64,000 nucleotides of DNA from positions 2,094,001-2,158,000 of the forward strand of contig NZ_CP106841.1 in NCBI RefSeq assembly GCF_027557445.1, read 5' to 3'. How positions within the stretch are numbered: position 1 is the stretch's first letter; each line of letters starts with the position of its first letter. This DNA comes from Paenalcaligenes faecalis (GTDB lineage Bacteria > Pseudomonadota > Gammaproteobacteria > Burkholderiales > Burkholderiaceae_B). Both the position numbers and the translations under genes were made by a program. Positions 8,542-17,509 of the stretch are shown one piece after another. The notes under the pieces were generated by a model that saw nothing but the letters and a program-made list of their open reading frames with translations, was not told where the DNA came from and made no database searches.

Positions 8542-9216
8542 ATGACAAATACAGACTTGCCCAACGACGACAAAATGTCTCGTGCCGAACAAGCTTATCA
8601 ACAGATATTAGATGATATACGAGAAGGCAGACTTAAACCTGGCCACCGCATTACCGAGCTAGATATAGCCGCCTCACTTAAAATGAGCCGTACCCCCGTA
8701 CGCGAGGCTTTACGTCGTTTGGAAATAGCAGGTTTAATCTCCACTGCGCCCTATAGTGGTATGCAGATTGCGCGTCTAGGCTACCAAGAGGTGATGGAAC
8801 TTTACGATATGCGCGTGGTGCTGGAAAGTACGGCATCTAAGCTGGCAGCTAAACACGCTAGCGATGCAGAGATTTACTCTTTAAATGAAATCATGAAACG
8901 CTACGAGGCGGCAACTACTGCTGTAGAACAGGCGCGTCATAATCGTGTGTTTCATAATGCCTTGGCTTATGCCGCGCATAACCGCTATTTATTAAAATCG
9001 CTGAATTCCATGCGTGACTCGATGATTTTATTGGGTAAAACCACCTTCGAGCTACCCAATAGAGCCGAGCAAGTCGTTCAAGAACACCGAGACATCATTA
9101 ACGCCATCATAGAGCGTAACCCTGAAAGAGCTGCTGAGGCGGCTGCACACCACATCCGAGAGGCCCAAAAAGCACGTATTGCTTTGATGGGTGAGGAAAT
9201 AGATCAAGAGATTTAA
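8542..9216 (+). CDS. GntR-family regulator with FCD effector domain
   Basis: This 224-residue protein has an N-terminal GntR winged helix (residues 12-75: QQILDDIREGRLKPGHRITE, MSRTPVREALRRLEIAGLI) and an all-helical FCD ligand domain with metal-type histidines (RHNRVFHNALAYAAHNRY, QEHRDIINAI). FCD domains bind small carboxylates. It follows folA by 13 bases but may have its own role: it is convergent with the tcuB end of the tricarboxylate cluster, which carries repeated palindromes of the FCD-operator style. I infer it represses that cluster; proof is lacking. No clear ribosome site precedes the ATG; a downstream ATG at 8575 is possible. Confidence 0.85.
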   Translation: MTNTDLPNDDKMSRAEQAYQQILDDIREGRLKPGHRITELDIAASLKMSRTPVREALRRLEIAGLISTAPYSGMQIARLGYQEVMELYDMRVVLESTASKLAAKHASDAEIYSLNEIMKRYEAATTAVEQARHNRVFHNALAYAAHNRYLLKSLNSMRDSMILLGKTTFELPNRAEQVVQEHRDIINAIIERNPERAAEAAAHHIREAQKARIALMGEEIDQEI

Positions 9217-9278
9217 GTCTGTGTTGCTAGACATTAGTCAGCGTTTTTCTGCTACACCGCAGGGCCTCCAACTACGCA

Positions 9279-9312
9279 CTCACTAGGCAGCGAGCGAGCA
9301 CTGCCTAGTGAG
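9279..9312. terminator. bidirectional hairpin between convergent gntR and tcuB
   Basis: CTCACTAGGCAG (9279-9290) and CTGCCTAGTGAG (9301-9312) form a perfect 12-bp inverted repeat with a 10-base loop. It lies midway between two convergent genes. Neither side has a strong T-run, so it is a hairpin of terminator position rather than a textbook intrinsic terminator. Confidence 0.55.
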
Positions 9313-9355
9313 AGGCTTTATCCCAAACCTGCCCATACCAATATAAAAATATTAA

Positions 9356-10489
9356 TCAGCGGGCTTCATTATGGTATTTGATTAGTGAACCTAAACGAAA
9401 TAGTACATGCACAAATTTACTATAGGGTAATATGGCAAAAAACGCCGCTACAAAACCTAAGTGAATAATAAGCAGCATGCCCATCGCGGTGGTTTCCCTG
9501 AAGGCCAATAAAGCCAGACCGGTTAGGTTGACCCAAAACAATAAAACTAAAAAGGCATAATCCATGCCAAAAATAGCTTTCCATGCTGGACCATCGTGCA
9601 TTTTTAATTTAAGCCAAACCAAGCCTGTAGTACCTACTAATGTCATCACTCCACCCACGGTTCCCAAAAACACGGGCAAACTAATGTAGTCATAGGGAGC
9701 TACCCAGCCAAAACCGTAATCATAAATGGTTCCTGTAACTGTCGCGCCAAAACAAAGTAAAAAACCATACATCATTAAATGATGATACCAACGTCGCTGG
9801 TTAGAAAAGGAGGTATTTTCATGATTACACCCTTTCATATCCTCGCCGCCACCTAAATGCTTTAGCGTCAACGCATCTTTGAGTGCATGATGCAAGGCCT
9901 TTAGATTAAAAAAATACGCTGTCTTACCACCTATCCAACGCCAATAAGCTCTAAAGCCCAATAAAATAGCCAGCACATCAAACAACACAACGCTACCAGC
10001 CACTAAGACCATTGCTTCGTGTGAAATAACTCGGTAAAAAGCCCCCTCACCCACTTGTTTAGCAAATAGAGCACTAGGATCTGTAAAAAGGATGCCTATG
10101 ATCAAAACCAAACTAAAAATCAAAGCACTGATTAAGGCAACAAAGGTACCATTACGCTGAAACACATCAGACATAAAACTGGGCCAGACAAATTTCTGAT
10201 AGGTCTTGGCTCTGACCTGAGTCATAATGCGCGGTACATTTATGTCATACACATGCGGTGCTGTAAACTGACAAGCGTGATAACAAGAGGTACAGTTATG
10301 ACACAGATTAGAAAGATAATCGATATAGTTATCATCAAACTCACGCTGTCGTTCTATGGCAGGAAATACGGCACAAAAACCTTCACAGTAACGACATGAG
10401 TTACACACCTCGGCATTACGACGCGCCTCTTGGGTAATATCCATAATACTAATGACACGAGAGCGCGTTACGGGGCTAGTGGATTGCAT
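9356..10489 (-). CDS. tcuB: TcuB/CitB: iron-sulfur, heme-type membrane partner of tricarballylate dehydrogenase
   Basis: TcuB passes electrons from the reduced FAD of TcuA towards the quinone pool. The N-terminal third carries two 4Fe-4S clusters with cysteines in CNSCRYCEGFCAVFP and CHNCTSCYHACQF. The rest is a membrane domain with about six hydrophobic helices and several histidines. The ATG at 10489 has AGGAGG seven bases upstream and gives 377 residues, the usual size; the frame is open further but without such a site. It overlaps the end of tcuA by 14 bases, indicating one transcript and coupled translation. Confidence 0.88.
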   Translation of the reverse strand: MQSTSPVTRSRVISIMDITQEARRNAEVCNSCRYCEGFCAVFPAIERQREFDDNYIDYLSNLCHNCTSCYHACQFTAPHVYDINVPRIMTQVRAKTYQKFVWPSFMSDVFQRNGTFVALISALIFSLVLIIGILFTDPSALFAKQVGEGAFYRVISHEAMVLVAGSVVLFDVLAILLGFRAYWRWIGGKTAYFFNLKALHHALKDALTLKHLGGGEDMKGCNHENTSFSNQRRWYHHLMMYGFLLCFGATVTGTIYDYGFGWVAPYDYISLPVFLGTVGGVMTLVGTTGLVWLKLKMHDGPAWKAIFGMDYAFLVLLFWVNLTGLALLAFRETTAMGMLLIIHLGFVAAFFAILPYSKFVHVLFRLGSLIKYHNEAR

Positions 10490-11888
10490 TGGCTGCCTCC
10501 TGTCCTGCGATAATACCGAATACTGTACCGATGGCCATACCAATTCCAGCCGTATAACCCTGACCTAAAATATTTCCAGCCATAATTTCACCTGCAGCAT
10601 AAATATTGCTTGAGGGCTTGCCACCTTTAAAGATGACCCTAGCCTTTTCATCTACCTTCACACCCATATACGTAAAAGTTATACCCGGAGCCAAGGTATA
10701 GCCGTAAAAAGGGCCTTGCTCAATAGGACGCGACCAATTCGTTTTATTTACCTTTAATCCCGTCGTTGCATAACCATCCAATATGGAGCTATCAAACGGA
10801 CCTGGTCCTACCGCTGCATTAAACTCATCAATAGTTTTTTGTAAAGCATCAGGATTCAGCTTTAGTTTCATTGCTAGCTCTTTAATTGAATCCGCTTTAA
10901 TAGGAGGAAAAACAGAGGGCATAAAATCATGAATTGCTTTGGAGTCAATAATGACATGAGCGATTTGATTCGGTTGTTGCGCAACCAAACGCCCCCAAAT
11001 TGCATACCGTTTAGGCCAAAAATCTTCGCCCTCATCATAAAAACGCTCTGCATTTTCATTGACAACCACGCCAAAAGACACACAGTCTAAGCGCGTAACG
11101 ATCCCTCCATCGTATTTTGGAGATCTACCATCAATAGCAACGGCATGACACTGATCCGGCTCGCCAATAATTTCCGCCTGATTACGCATCATTTCTTTGA
11201 GCATTCGCCCTTTGTTGAATTGCGTGCCTCTAATGAGAAAATTACGTGCTACTGGACCCCACGCCTCTTCTAGCCACTCTAGATTTGACTCAAAGCCTCC
11301 TGAGGCTAAGATAAGTTGCTTTGCGTGAACTTCGTAGCGGATGCCTTTATACAGAACCACCGCATATTGAAAATGTCCGTCTTTAATTTCCAGTTCTATG
11401 GCCTCTGTGTCATACGCCACCTGAACGCCTAACGCTATGGCTCTATCGTAATAAGCATTTACTAAGGCTCTGCCACCACCAAGAAAAAAAGCATTGGTAC
11501 GAGATAAACTCAAGGTTCCGCCTAAAGACGGTTGAAAACGAACCCCATTTCTTTCCATCCAATCATAGGCTTTAGGTGTACTACGAATGACCATACGAGC
11601 TAGCTCAGGCGTGGTTTTTCCTTCTGTTACTCGTAATAAATCCTCGTAATACTCCTCCTCGGAGTACGTGCCCGCTAATATGCCTTTAGGTCCTTCATGC
11701 ATACACCTAAAGTTGCGTGTGTGCTGACTATTTCCACCTCGTAGTAATTGAGGTGCATGTTCAATTAATAAAACCTGCTTCCCTTTTTCAGCGGCACTTA
11801 TAGCGGCTGTTAAGGCCGCATTCCCACCTCCTATAACCAGGATCTCTGGATGAAGCGGCTCTCCTGTAAAAAACTGCTGTTGACTCAT
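10476..11888 (-). CDS. tcuA: FAD-dependent tricarballylate dehydrogenase TcuA
   Basis: TcuA oxidises tricarballylate to cis-aconitate, letting the cell feed this citrate analogue into the TCA cycle. The protein is a flavoprotein of the fumarate reductase/succinate dehydrogenase type. It has the FAD motif VIGGGNAALTAAISAAEKG near the N-terminus, the GGFESN strand, and the C-terminal YAAGEIMAGNILGQGYTAG flavin-closing motif. I choose the ATG at 11888 (MSQQQFF), which is preceded by GAGAG; an upstream in-frame ATG at 11912 lies inside the putative operator. A shared operator motif lies just upstream. Confidence 0.88.
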   Translation of the reverse strand: MSQQQFFTGEPLHPEILVIGGGNAALTAAISAAEKGKQVLLIEHAPQLLRGGNSQHTRNFRCMHEGPKGILAGTYSEEEYYEDLLRVTEGKTTPELARMVIRSTPKAYDWMERNGVRFQPSLGGTLSLSRTNAFFLGGGRALVNAYYDRAIALGVQVAYDTEAIELEIKDGHFQYAVVLYKGIRYEVHAKQLILASGGFESNLEWLEEAWGPVARNFLIRGTQFNKGRMLKEMMRNQAEIIGEPDQCHAVAIDGRSPKYDGGIVTRLDCVSFGVVVNENAERFYDEGEDFWPKRYAIWGRLVAQQPNQIAHVIIDSKAIHDFMPSVFPPIKADSIKELAMKLKLNPDALQKTIDEFNAAVGPGPFDSSILDGYATTGLKVNKTNWSRPIEQGPFYGYTLAPGITFTYMGVKVDEKARVIFKGGKPSSNIYAAGEIMAGNILGQGYTAGIGMAIGTVFGIIAGQEAANAIH

Positions 11889-11904
11889 AACTCTCTCATC
11901 AATA

Positions 11905-11933
11905 GAATCCAATTGGATGCAAATGTATACAAT
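11905..11933 (-). promoter_or_regulatory. candidate FCD-GntR operator upstream of tcuA
   Basis: GAATCCAATTGGAT at 11905-11918 contains the perfect palindrome TCCAATTGGA and is followed by GCAAATGTATACAAT. The same 14 bases, followed by a related TAC-containing half, occur in front of tctC at 16043. TTGTATACAA-like sequences are typical of FadR/FCD-type GntR operators. The site overlaps the region just before the tcuA start. Confidence 0.5.
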
Positions 11934-11993
11934 AAAAAACTACACAATTTGGCCCATAAATGCAAGCTATAACACAATCATAGCTTGTGGTGC

Positions 11994-12998
11994 TTAGCTA
12001 TCCTTAATCCAATAGTTAAAAACAGGGCTTGCTAAAAACATGACAAATACCAAGCGCAATACCTGAATAGCAGCAACCAAAGCCACTGGTATATGAAGGG
12101 CTTCCGCTGTAATACTAAGCTCGGTAATACCGCCTGGCGTCATTCCTAATATTAAGGCTCCGGTAGAAAGCTGACTGCACCAAGCCAGTATCCACGCCAA
12201 TGCCGCACAACACAGCATAGACAACACAATAAATAAACTAACCCATGACAGAAAGCGCACTGCAGACTTTACAAAACGGCGGTCAAAATATGAGCCTAAA
12301 GACAAACCGATAAAAAGTTGTGCGATTTTGCTAAGTTCGCTGGGCATGCTCATTTCCGTACCAGTAAGAGCAACATAAAACGCGGCACTAAACAACGGTC
12401 CCAGCATCCACGGATTAGGCTGCTTGAAATGCCGCCAAACCAACGCTGTCACAGCCCCTAGAGCTAAAACAAAAAATAACTGGGGCCACAGCACAGGTAA
12501 GACGGTGACTGGCATCGTAGTAGGTAACACCCAAGTAAAAACGGGAGGTACAAGCAATACTACGCTGACGATCCGTAAACTATGGGCCGCAGCCACCTGA
12601 TCCACCCTAGCCTGGTGTTGAATGGCCATATTGACCATCTCGCTGGCGCCACCGGGTAGACTGGCAAAAAAGGCGGTTGCCGAATCACAGCCACTACGTA
12701 ATAAACACACCATGCCCACCGCAGCGGCAGACAAAGTTAGCGCAGCAGCCAAAAATATCACAAACCAATTCGCAATGACCTCATGGACGACGGCAGGGGT
12801 AAAGTGCAAACCAATTGCGGTGGCAATAATCCACTGACCAAACCGCCTACCCCCTGGAACATCGGGCAATAAAACTCCTGCTACACAACGCATAAAAATC
12901 ATGCCAAGCATAGGACCAATCAACCAAGGCAGTGGCCAACCAATCAAATCAGCTAACCATGCACCACCTAAACTCAGCCCTATGCTCAATACCCACAT
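11994..12998 (-). CDS. AbrB-family (COG3180) inner-membrane protein
   Basis: This 334-residue, strongly hydrophobic protein has about ten predicted membrane helices arranged as two similar halves: an IGWPLPWLIGPMLG stretch in the first and KQPNPWMLGPLFSAA in the second. This internal repeat is the mark of the AbrB duplication family (Pfam AmoA/AbrB), often mislabelled as ammonia monooxygenase or as a regulator; it has no link to the Bacillus AbrB transition regulator. Members commonly sit next to tct or other carboxylate transport genes. Here it lies 9 bases after tctA and before tcuA, so a role in carboxylate transport or export is inferred. Confidence 0.75.
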   Translation of the reverse strand: MWVLSIGLSLGGAWLADLIGWPLPWLIGPMLGMIFMRCVAGVLLPDVPGGRRFGQWIIATAIGLHFTPAVVHEVIANWFVIFLAAALTLSAAAVGMVCLLRSGCDSATAFFASLPGGASEMVNMAIQHQARVDQVAAAHSLRIVSVVLLVPPVFTWVLPTTMPVTVLPVLWPQLFFVLALGAVTALVWRHFKQPNPWMLGPLFSAAFYVALTGTEMSMPSELSKIAQLFIGLSLGSYFDRRFVKSAVRFLSWVSLFIVLSMLCCAALAWILAWCSQLSTGALILGMTPGGITELSITAEALHIPVALVAAIQVLRLVFVMFLASPVFNYWIKDS

Positions 12999-13007
12999 AC
13001 TAGTCTC

Positions 13008-14516
13008 TTAAGTAGGAGATCGGTGCCCCGAACGTTTAATACGAATAATGCGCCATATGGGCATTACAACCATTAGAGCAACTAAGGCCCAGCCGACTAA
13101 AGTAATGGGGCTAGAAAACAAGATGCCTAGGTCACCATTAGAAATAGATAAAGCCCGACGTAAGTTTTGCTCCATTAAGCCCCCTAAAATAAATCCTAAT
13201 AATAAAGGGGATAGCGGAATATCCATTTTTCTTAAAAAATACCCTGCAATACCAATGACGACCATAAGAAACAAATCAAAAGTAGTCGCATGTACGGCAT
13301 ACACACCAATAGAACTAATGATGGCTATAGCTGGAACCAAAGTCCAGTTGGGAACGCTTAATACCTTGGTGAAAAGACGAATCATCGGGATATTCATCAC
13401 TAACAACATCACGTTAGCAATGACTAGAGAGGCAATTAAACCCCAAACAATTTCTGGCTGGCGCTCGAAAAGAAGTGGTCCCGGGGTAATGTTATACAGC
13501 GTTAAAGCTCCTAGCATGACCGCTGTGGTACCAGAGCCTGGTACCCCTAAGGTTAACATTGGCACCATAGAGCCACAGGCAGAAGCACTATTAGCCGCCT
13601 CGGGGGCAGCTAAACCACGTAAATCACCTTTGCCAAACTGGTTGTCCTTCACAGCTATTCTTTTTTCATTCACATAGGCTACCGCACTCGCTAAGGTGGC
13701 CCCGGCTCCGGGTAAAACCCCCAAACCAAATCCAATTAAACCACTTCGTATTGTGCTACCCAAAGTGAGGCTCAACTCTTTCATATTAAAAAGCATGCGG
13801 CCACTGGCTTTAATTGCTGTTTGTCCTTTATGTGTGCGTTCTAATAAAAATAAAACTTCGCTAACAGAAAATAAGCCTAAAACCAAAACCACAAATTGAA
13901 TGCCATCTGCCAAACCCAATAAGCCAAAATTATACCTGTACACGCCACTGTTAGAGTCTATGCCTATAGTAGATAACCAAAGACCTATCATGGCTGCAAT
14001 GGCCGTTTTAACGGGTTTATTACCTGCCATTCCAGCCAAACAAGTAATCGCAAACACCATCAAGACAAAATACTCAGCTGGACCAAAAGCGATCGCCCAT
14101 TTAGCCAATAATGGAGCTGAAATAATGACTCCAATAATAGCAATAGAACCACCTACAAATGAGCTCCAAGCCGAAATAGACAACGCCACTCCAGGCAAAC
14201 CTTTTTGCGCTAAAGGATAACCATCTAAGGTGGTCATCACAGCGGAGGCTTCACCTGGAATATTTAATAAAATAGATGAGATTCGGCCCCCATACTCACA
14301 TCCTAAGTAAACAGCGGCTAATAGAATTAATGCACTTTCTGGTGGTAACCCCATCGCAAACGCAATAGGAATCAATAAGGCCACGCCATTAATAGGGCCT
14401 AGACCAGGCAATAAGCCCACAATAGTCCCCAAAAGGGTGCCACATAAAGCCATTAATAAATTGAAGGGCGTTAACGCCACGCTAAAGCCATAACCCAAAT
14501 GAGATAAGCTTTCCAT
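13008..14516 (-). CDS. tctA: tripartite tricarboxylate transporter large membrane subunit TctA
   Basis: TctA is the 502-residue, roughly 12-helix translocation subunit of the TTT transporter. The conserved loop motifs GLLPGLGPINGVALLIP (residues 34-50) and the repeat-half counterpart GLGVLPGAGATLASAVAY are present, as is LGVPGSGTTAVMLGAL. Substrate delivered by periplasmic TctC is imported with the cation gradient. It lies between tctB (15 bases upstream) and the AbrB-type gene. Family assignment is secure; citrate or tricarballylate as substrate follows from the tcuAB neighbours. Confidence 0.93.
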   Translation of the reverse strand: MESLSHLGYGFSVALTPFNLLMALCGTLLGTIVGLLPGLGPINGVALLIPIAFAMGLPPESALILLAAVYLGCEYGGRISSILLNIPGEASAVMTTLDGYPLAQKGLPGVALSISAWSSFVGGSIAIIGVIISAPLLAKWAIAFGPAEYFVLMVFAITCLAGMAGNKPVKTAIAAMIGLWLSTIGIDSNSGVYRYNFGLLGLADGIQFVVLVLGLFSVSEVLFLLERTHKGQTAIKASGRMLFNMKELSLTLGSTIRSGLIGFGLGVLPGAGATLASAVAYVNEKRIAVKDNQFGKGDLRGLAAPEAANSASACGSMVPMLTLGVPGSGTTAVMLGALTLYNITPGPLLFERQPEIVWGLIASLVIANVMLLVMNIPMIRLFTKVLSVPNWTLVPAIAIISSIGVYAVHATTFDLFLMVVIGIAGYFLRKMDIPLSPLLLGFILGGLMEQNLRRALSISNGDLGILFSSPITLVGWALVALMVVMPIWRIIRIKRSGHRSPT

Positions 14517-14531
14517 AATTTCAAATTCCCT

Positions 14532-14981
14532 TTATTCCGTGTCCAATAGGCCTAAAGGCAGCGGCACATCAAAGACATAATCAAATAAGCCATATAAACA
14601 GCACACCAAAAATACCATTCCTAATGCTGTTTGCATCCAACTGGCTCCGTAGAGTCGTGCCATCACAAAAGCAAATAATAAACTAGAAAAAACAAAGCCT
14701 ACTTTTTCGAAGAGGGCGGCATACACTAAAAAATTGACTATACAAAAAACTACTTTTATGGCAATTTTTTTATCTGTAAAAAAAACCTCTTCGTCCTCAT
14801 CCTGTTTTTTCCCGGTAATAAGAAGATAGACGCCAGCTAATGCTAGACCTCCCAGTAATAACCAGGGGAAAGCGCGTGGGCCTACAGGCTCGTAACTAAA
14901 GCTAGCCACATAGCCACTAGCTAAAAATGCAAGCCATCCACTTATTGCAATCAGCCCTAAGGCAAATACTCGCTGGCGCAT
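14532..14981 (-). CDS. tctB: tripartite tricarboxylate transporter small membrane subunit TctB
   Basis: This 149-residue protein with four predicted membrane helices matches the small, poorly conserved TctB subunit in size, topology and position between tctC and tctA. FSYEPVGPRAFPWLL resembles the conserved first-loop region of the family, where Gly-Pro-x-x-Phe-Pro is typical. I choose the ATG at 14981 (MRQRVFALG), which follows an AAAGAGGA site; an in-frame ATG at 15029 would overlap tctC and add a charged leader. A Lys/Asp/Glu-rich cytoplasmic loop (GKKQDEDEE) is visible. Confidence 0.85.
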   Translation of the reverse strand: MRQRVFALGLIAISGWLAFLASGYVASFSYEPVGPRAFPWLLLGGLALAGVYLLITGKKQDEDEEVFFTDKKIAIKVVFCIVNFLVYAALFEKVGFVFSSLLFAFVMARLYGASWMQTALGMVFLVCCLYGLFDYVFDVPLPLGLLDTE

Positions 14982-15015
14982 TCTAATATTCCTCTTTAAA
15001 TATAAAAATCGTGTT

Positions 15016-16002
15016 TTACTCTTGAACATTTAAGCCTAAATCGGCTGCCAACTCTCTGTAGCTGGCCAATTGCTCATTTACAAATTCGGTAAGCTCCTGT
15101 CCTACTAAAGGCAAAGGGTACAACCCTAGCTGCTTATAAAGCTGATCGGCCTGCTCTGTGGCCAAAAGCTCTTTAAAGCGATTTTCCCACCATTCAAAAT
15201 CACTATCACTGACTTTAGGCCCCATATAAAAACCACGAATTACAGGCCAACTAATATCAAAACCTTGTTCTTTTGCGGTAGGCAAATCAGATAAACTGCC
15301 CTCCAATCGATCATTACTTAAAATCGCAAGTACTCTAAACTGACCAGCCTCTAGCTGCTGTAACACATCACTAATACGCCCAGGAACTACATCTATATGC
15401 TTTCCTTCTAAAGCCGTATAGGGTTCACCGCCCCCTTGAAAACCGACATAGCGCAAGTCTTTAGGATCAATACCAGCCGCTTTGGCTAGCAAGGCCGCTT
15501 GCACCCAGCTTTGACTACCTACTGTGCCCCCAGCCCCCAACACTACACTTTGTGGATCCTTCGCTAAAGTATCGATCAGTTGCTTTAATGAACTAAAAGG
15601 AGAGTCTGTACGTACGACAACCATCCCGTAATCCGTACCTACACTCGCCAACCAACGCACATCGTTTTCATCAAACTTACTGCCGTATTTACCCTGAGCC
15701 ATATTTAACAAAGAACCGCTAGAAAAAGCGACTAAAGTGCCAGGCTCACCGGGACGATTTGCCACTACAGAGTTAAACGCTACCGCACCAATTCCTCCAG
15801 GCATAAAAGTGGTGCGCATCGGTGCCTTAAGCAGCTTCGTTTCTTTCAATCCTATCTGTGCAAACTTACACGTAGTGTCAAAACCGCCTCCTGGTGTTGA
15901 TGGGGCAATACACTCTGGGCGACGTGGTTCTTTAGCTTGTGCAGGTGCTGCTGCAATCCAACATGCACTCGCTAACACTAGCGCCTTAACTATCTTATGC
16001 AT
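15016..16002 (-). CDS. tctC: Bug-family periplasmic solute-binding protein TctC
   Basis: TctC captures the tricarboxylate in the periplasm and delivers it to TctAB. The 328-residue precursor starts with a clear signal peptide (MHKIVKALVLASACWIAAA, cleavage probably after AQA near residue 23). The mature part begins with the Bug-family carboxylate loop CIAPSTPGGGFDTTC. Families of such Bug proteins are greatly expanded in Alcaligenaceae. AAGGAG stands before the ATG. It leads the minus-strand cluster tctCBA-abrB-tcuAB, with a promoter and operator in the gap upstream. Confidence 0.92.
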   Translation of the reverse strand: MHKIVKALVLASACWIAAAPAQAKEPRRPECIAPSTPGGGFDTTCKFAQIGLKETKLLKAPMRTTFMPGGIGAVAFNSVVANRPGEPGTLVAFSSGSLLNMAQGKYGSKFDENDVRWLASVGTDYGMVVVRTDSPFSSLKQLIDTLAKDPQSVVLGAGGTVGSQSWVQAALLAKAAGIDPKDLRYVGFQGGGEPYTALEGKHIDVVPGRISDVLQQLEAGQFRVLAILSNDRLEGSLSDLPTAKEQGFDISWPVIRGFYMGPKVSDSDFEWWENRFKELLATEQADQLYKQLGLYPLPLVGQELTEFVNEQLASYRELAADLGLNVQE

Positions 16003-16042
16003 AACTTCTCCTTTAGTTCATTTTAAGCCAATTAATTATTAT

Positions 16043-16097
16043 GAATCCAATTGGATACAATGGTACACATTATATTTTTTAAGGTGTAGCCTTTAAA
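16043..16097 (-). promoter_or_regulatory. tctC promoter with overlapping candidate operator
   Basis: On the minus strand TTTAAA (16097-16092) and TATAAT (16074-16069) are 17 bases apart, a good sigma-70 promoter for tctC. Around the expected start lies GAATCCAATTGGAT (16043-16056) followed by ACAATGGTACACA, closely matching the site before tcuA at 11905. A repressor bound here would block initiation. The rest of the 276-base gap to ybdL is AT-rich; a TACAAT (16229-16234) could be the -10 of ybdL, but no -35 is evident. Confidence 0.55.
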
Positions 16098-16279
16098 TCA
16101 AAGAAAGCGAAAAGACTAGGGTTAAACCTAATAAGAATGTTTTTTTATAACGACTTTTTAGCTATTTGGATCTATTTCAAACTCAAAAAAAGACCAAACC
16201 TTAGCCAAAGATTTAGTCTTATTTCTCGTACAATGTGTAAGGCGCTTCTTTTTACTTTTATGGTTATCTACTTATTGTC

Positions 16280-17434
16280 ATGCTGATCCACTCTAAACTT
16301 CCTCATTTGCGTCCCAATATTTTCTCCCATATGGCCGCAGTCGCAGCGCAATACCAAGCCGTCAACTTAGCTCAAGGTTTCCCCGACTTTGGCAGCGACC
16401 CTGAGTTATTAAATTTACTTAGTCACTACACGCAGCAAGGCATGAATCAATACGCCTCTGGAACAGGTCTACCTGCTCTCAGAGAGCAAATCAGTGCTTA
16501 TTTACAGCGTAGAGATCAATACAGCTATGATTCAGACTCTGAAATCACAATTATGGCTGGAGCAACTGAAGCCTTATTTTGCTGCATATCAGCCTTTGTA
16601 GGTGCCGGTGATGAGGCCATCATCCTTGAGCCTGCCTACGACACCTACGAGCCCACGATTGAATTAGTGGGTGGTATTGTTAGACGAGTACAGCTGCAAG
16701 CCCCCGAATTTAAAATTAACTGGGATGAGCTTAAACAACAAATCAACGCTAAAACCACAGCTCTAATCATCAATACCCCTCATAATCCTACAGGGACTAT
16801 CTTGAGCCGTGACGACCTAGAGCAATTGGCTGAGCTTTTAGCTGGCACCAATATTGTGGTCATCAGCGATGAAGTCTATGCCGATATGGTATATGCACCC
16901 CATCATCACATAGGCGCCGCCGCCATTGATGGCCTACGTGAGCGTAGTGTGGTGATCGGCTCTTTTGGCAAGAGTTTTCACATTACGGGCTGGAAAACCG
17001 GTTTTTGTGCAGCCCCTGCCCAGCTAACAAACGAACTACGCAAAATCCATAACCTGACCATTTTTTCGGTGCATACCCCCTCTCAATTTGCATTAGCCGA
17101 TTTTATGAAAAACCCGGCTCATATTGAAAATGCAGCACCTATGTATGCAGAAAAACGCGCTTACTTTCTACACGGACTGGCTAACTCTGCATGGAAATTC
17201 TTACCTAGCCAAGGCAGCTACTTTGTCACCGCTGACTACTCGGCCATCAGTGATTTAAATGATTTTGATTTTTGCCATGAGCTCGCCAAGACCTATGGTG
17301 TCACTGCCATTCCTTATAGTGCTTTTTACCAGCAGGCTCCTTCTGATCAGCGTTTAATTCGCTTTTGCTTTGCAAAGAAAACAGAAACATTAAATGCGGC
17401 AATTGATAAATTGCTTCAGTGCAAAACCGTTTAA
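16280..17434 (+). CDS. ybdL: methionine aminotransferase, YbdL family
   Basis: This 384-residue PLP-dependent class I/II aminotransferase resembles E. coli YbdL along its length: INLSQGFPDF-like NLAQGFPDFGS, GATEALFCCISAFV, NTPHNPTGTI, ISDEVYADM, and the PLP lysine in SFGKSFHITGWKTGF. YbdL transfers the amino group from methionine and some aromatic amino acids to 2-oxo acids. The C-terminal LIRFCFAKKTETL is also family-typical. The ATG lacks an evident ribosome site. It is convergent with gcvH, separated by a terminator. Confidence 0.85.
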   Translation: MLIHSKLPHLRPNIFSHMAAVAAQYQAVNLAQGFPDFGSDPELLNLLSHYTQQGMNQYASGTGLPALREQISAYLQRRDQYSYDSDSEITIMAGATEALFCCISAFVGAGDEAIILEPAYDTYEPTIELVGGIVRRVQLQAPEFKINWDELKQQINAKTTALIINTPHNPTGTILSRDDLEQLAELLAGTNIVVISDEVYADMVYAPHHHIGAAAIDGLRERSVVIGSFGKSFHITGWKTGFCAAPAQLTNELRKIHNLTIFSVHTPSQFALADFMKNPAHIENAAPMYAEKRAYFLHGLANSAWKFLPSQGSYFVTADYSAISDLNDFDFCHELAKTYGVTAIPYSAFYQQAPSDQRLIRFCFAKKTETLNAAIDKLLQCKTV

Positions 17435-17466
17435 TTTCTTGGCGGAACTACAAATAGAAATAAAAT

Positions 17467-17493
17467 AAAAAAGCACGCCAAAGCGTGCTTTTT
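17467..17493. terminator. bidirectional intrinsic terminator between ybdL and gcvH
   Basis: GCACGC (17473-17478) and GCGTGC (17483-17488) pair around a CAAA loop. The stem is flanked by an A-run on the left and a T-run on the right that can extend the stem, so it can stop transcription from both directions between the convergent genes. Confidence 0.85.
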
Positions 17494-17509
17494 CTATCTA
17501 TCGTAAAAC

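Noticed and set aside
9279-9312. 12-bp inverted repeat as an operator of the GntR protein
   Set aside because: It lies downstream of both convergent genes with a 10-base loop, a position that fits a transcription end and not a promoter.
11994-12998. AbrB-type gene as a transition-state transcription regulator
   Set aside because: The protein is a polytopic membrane protein with a duplicated half; the shared name is historical.
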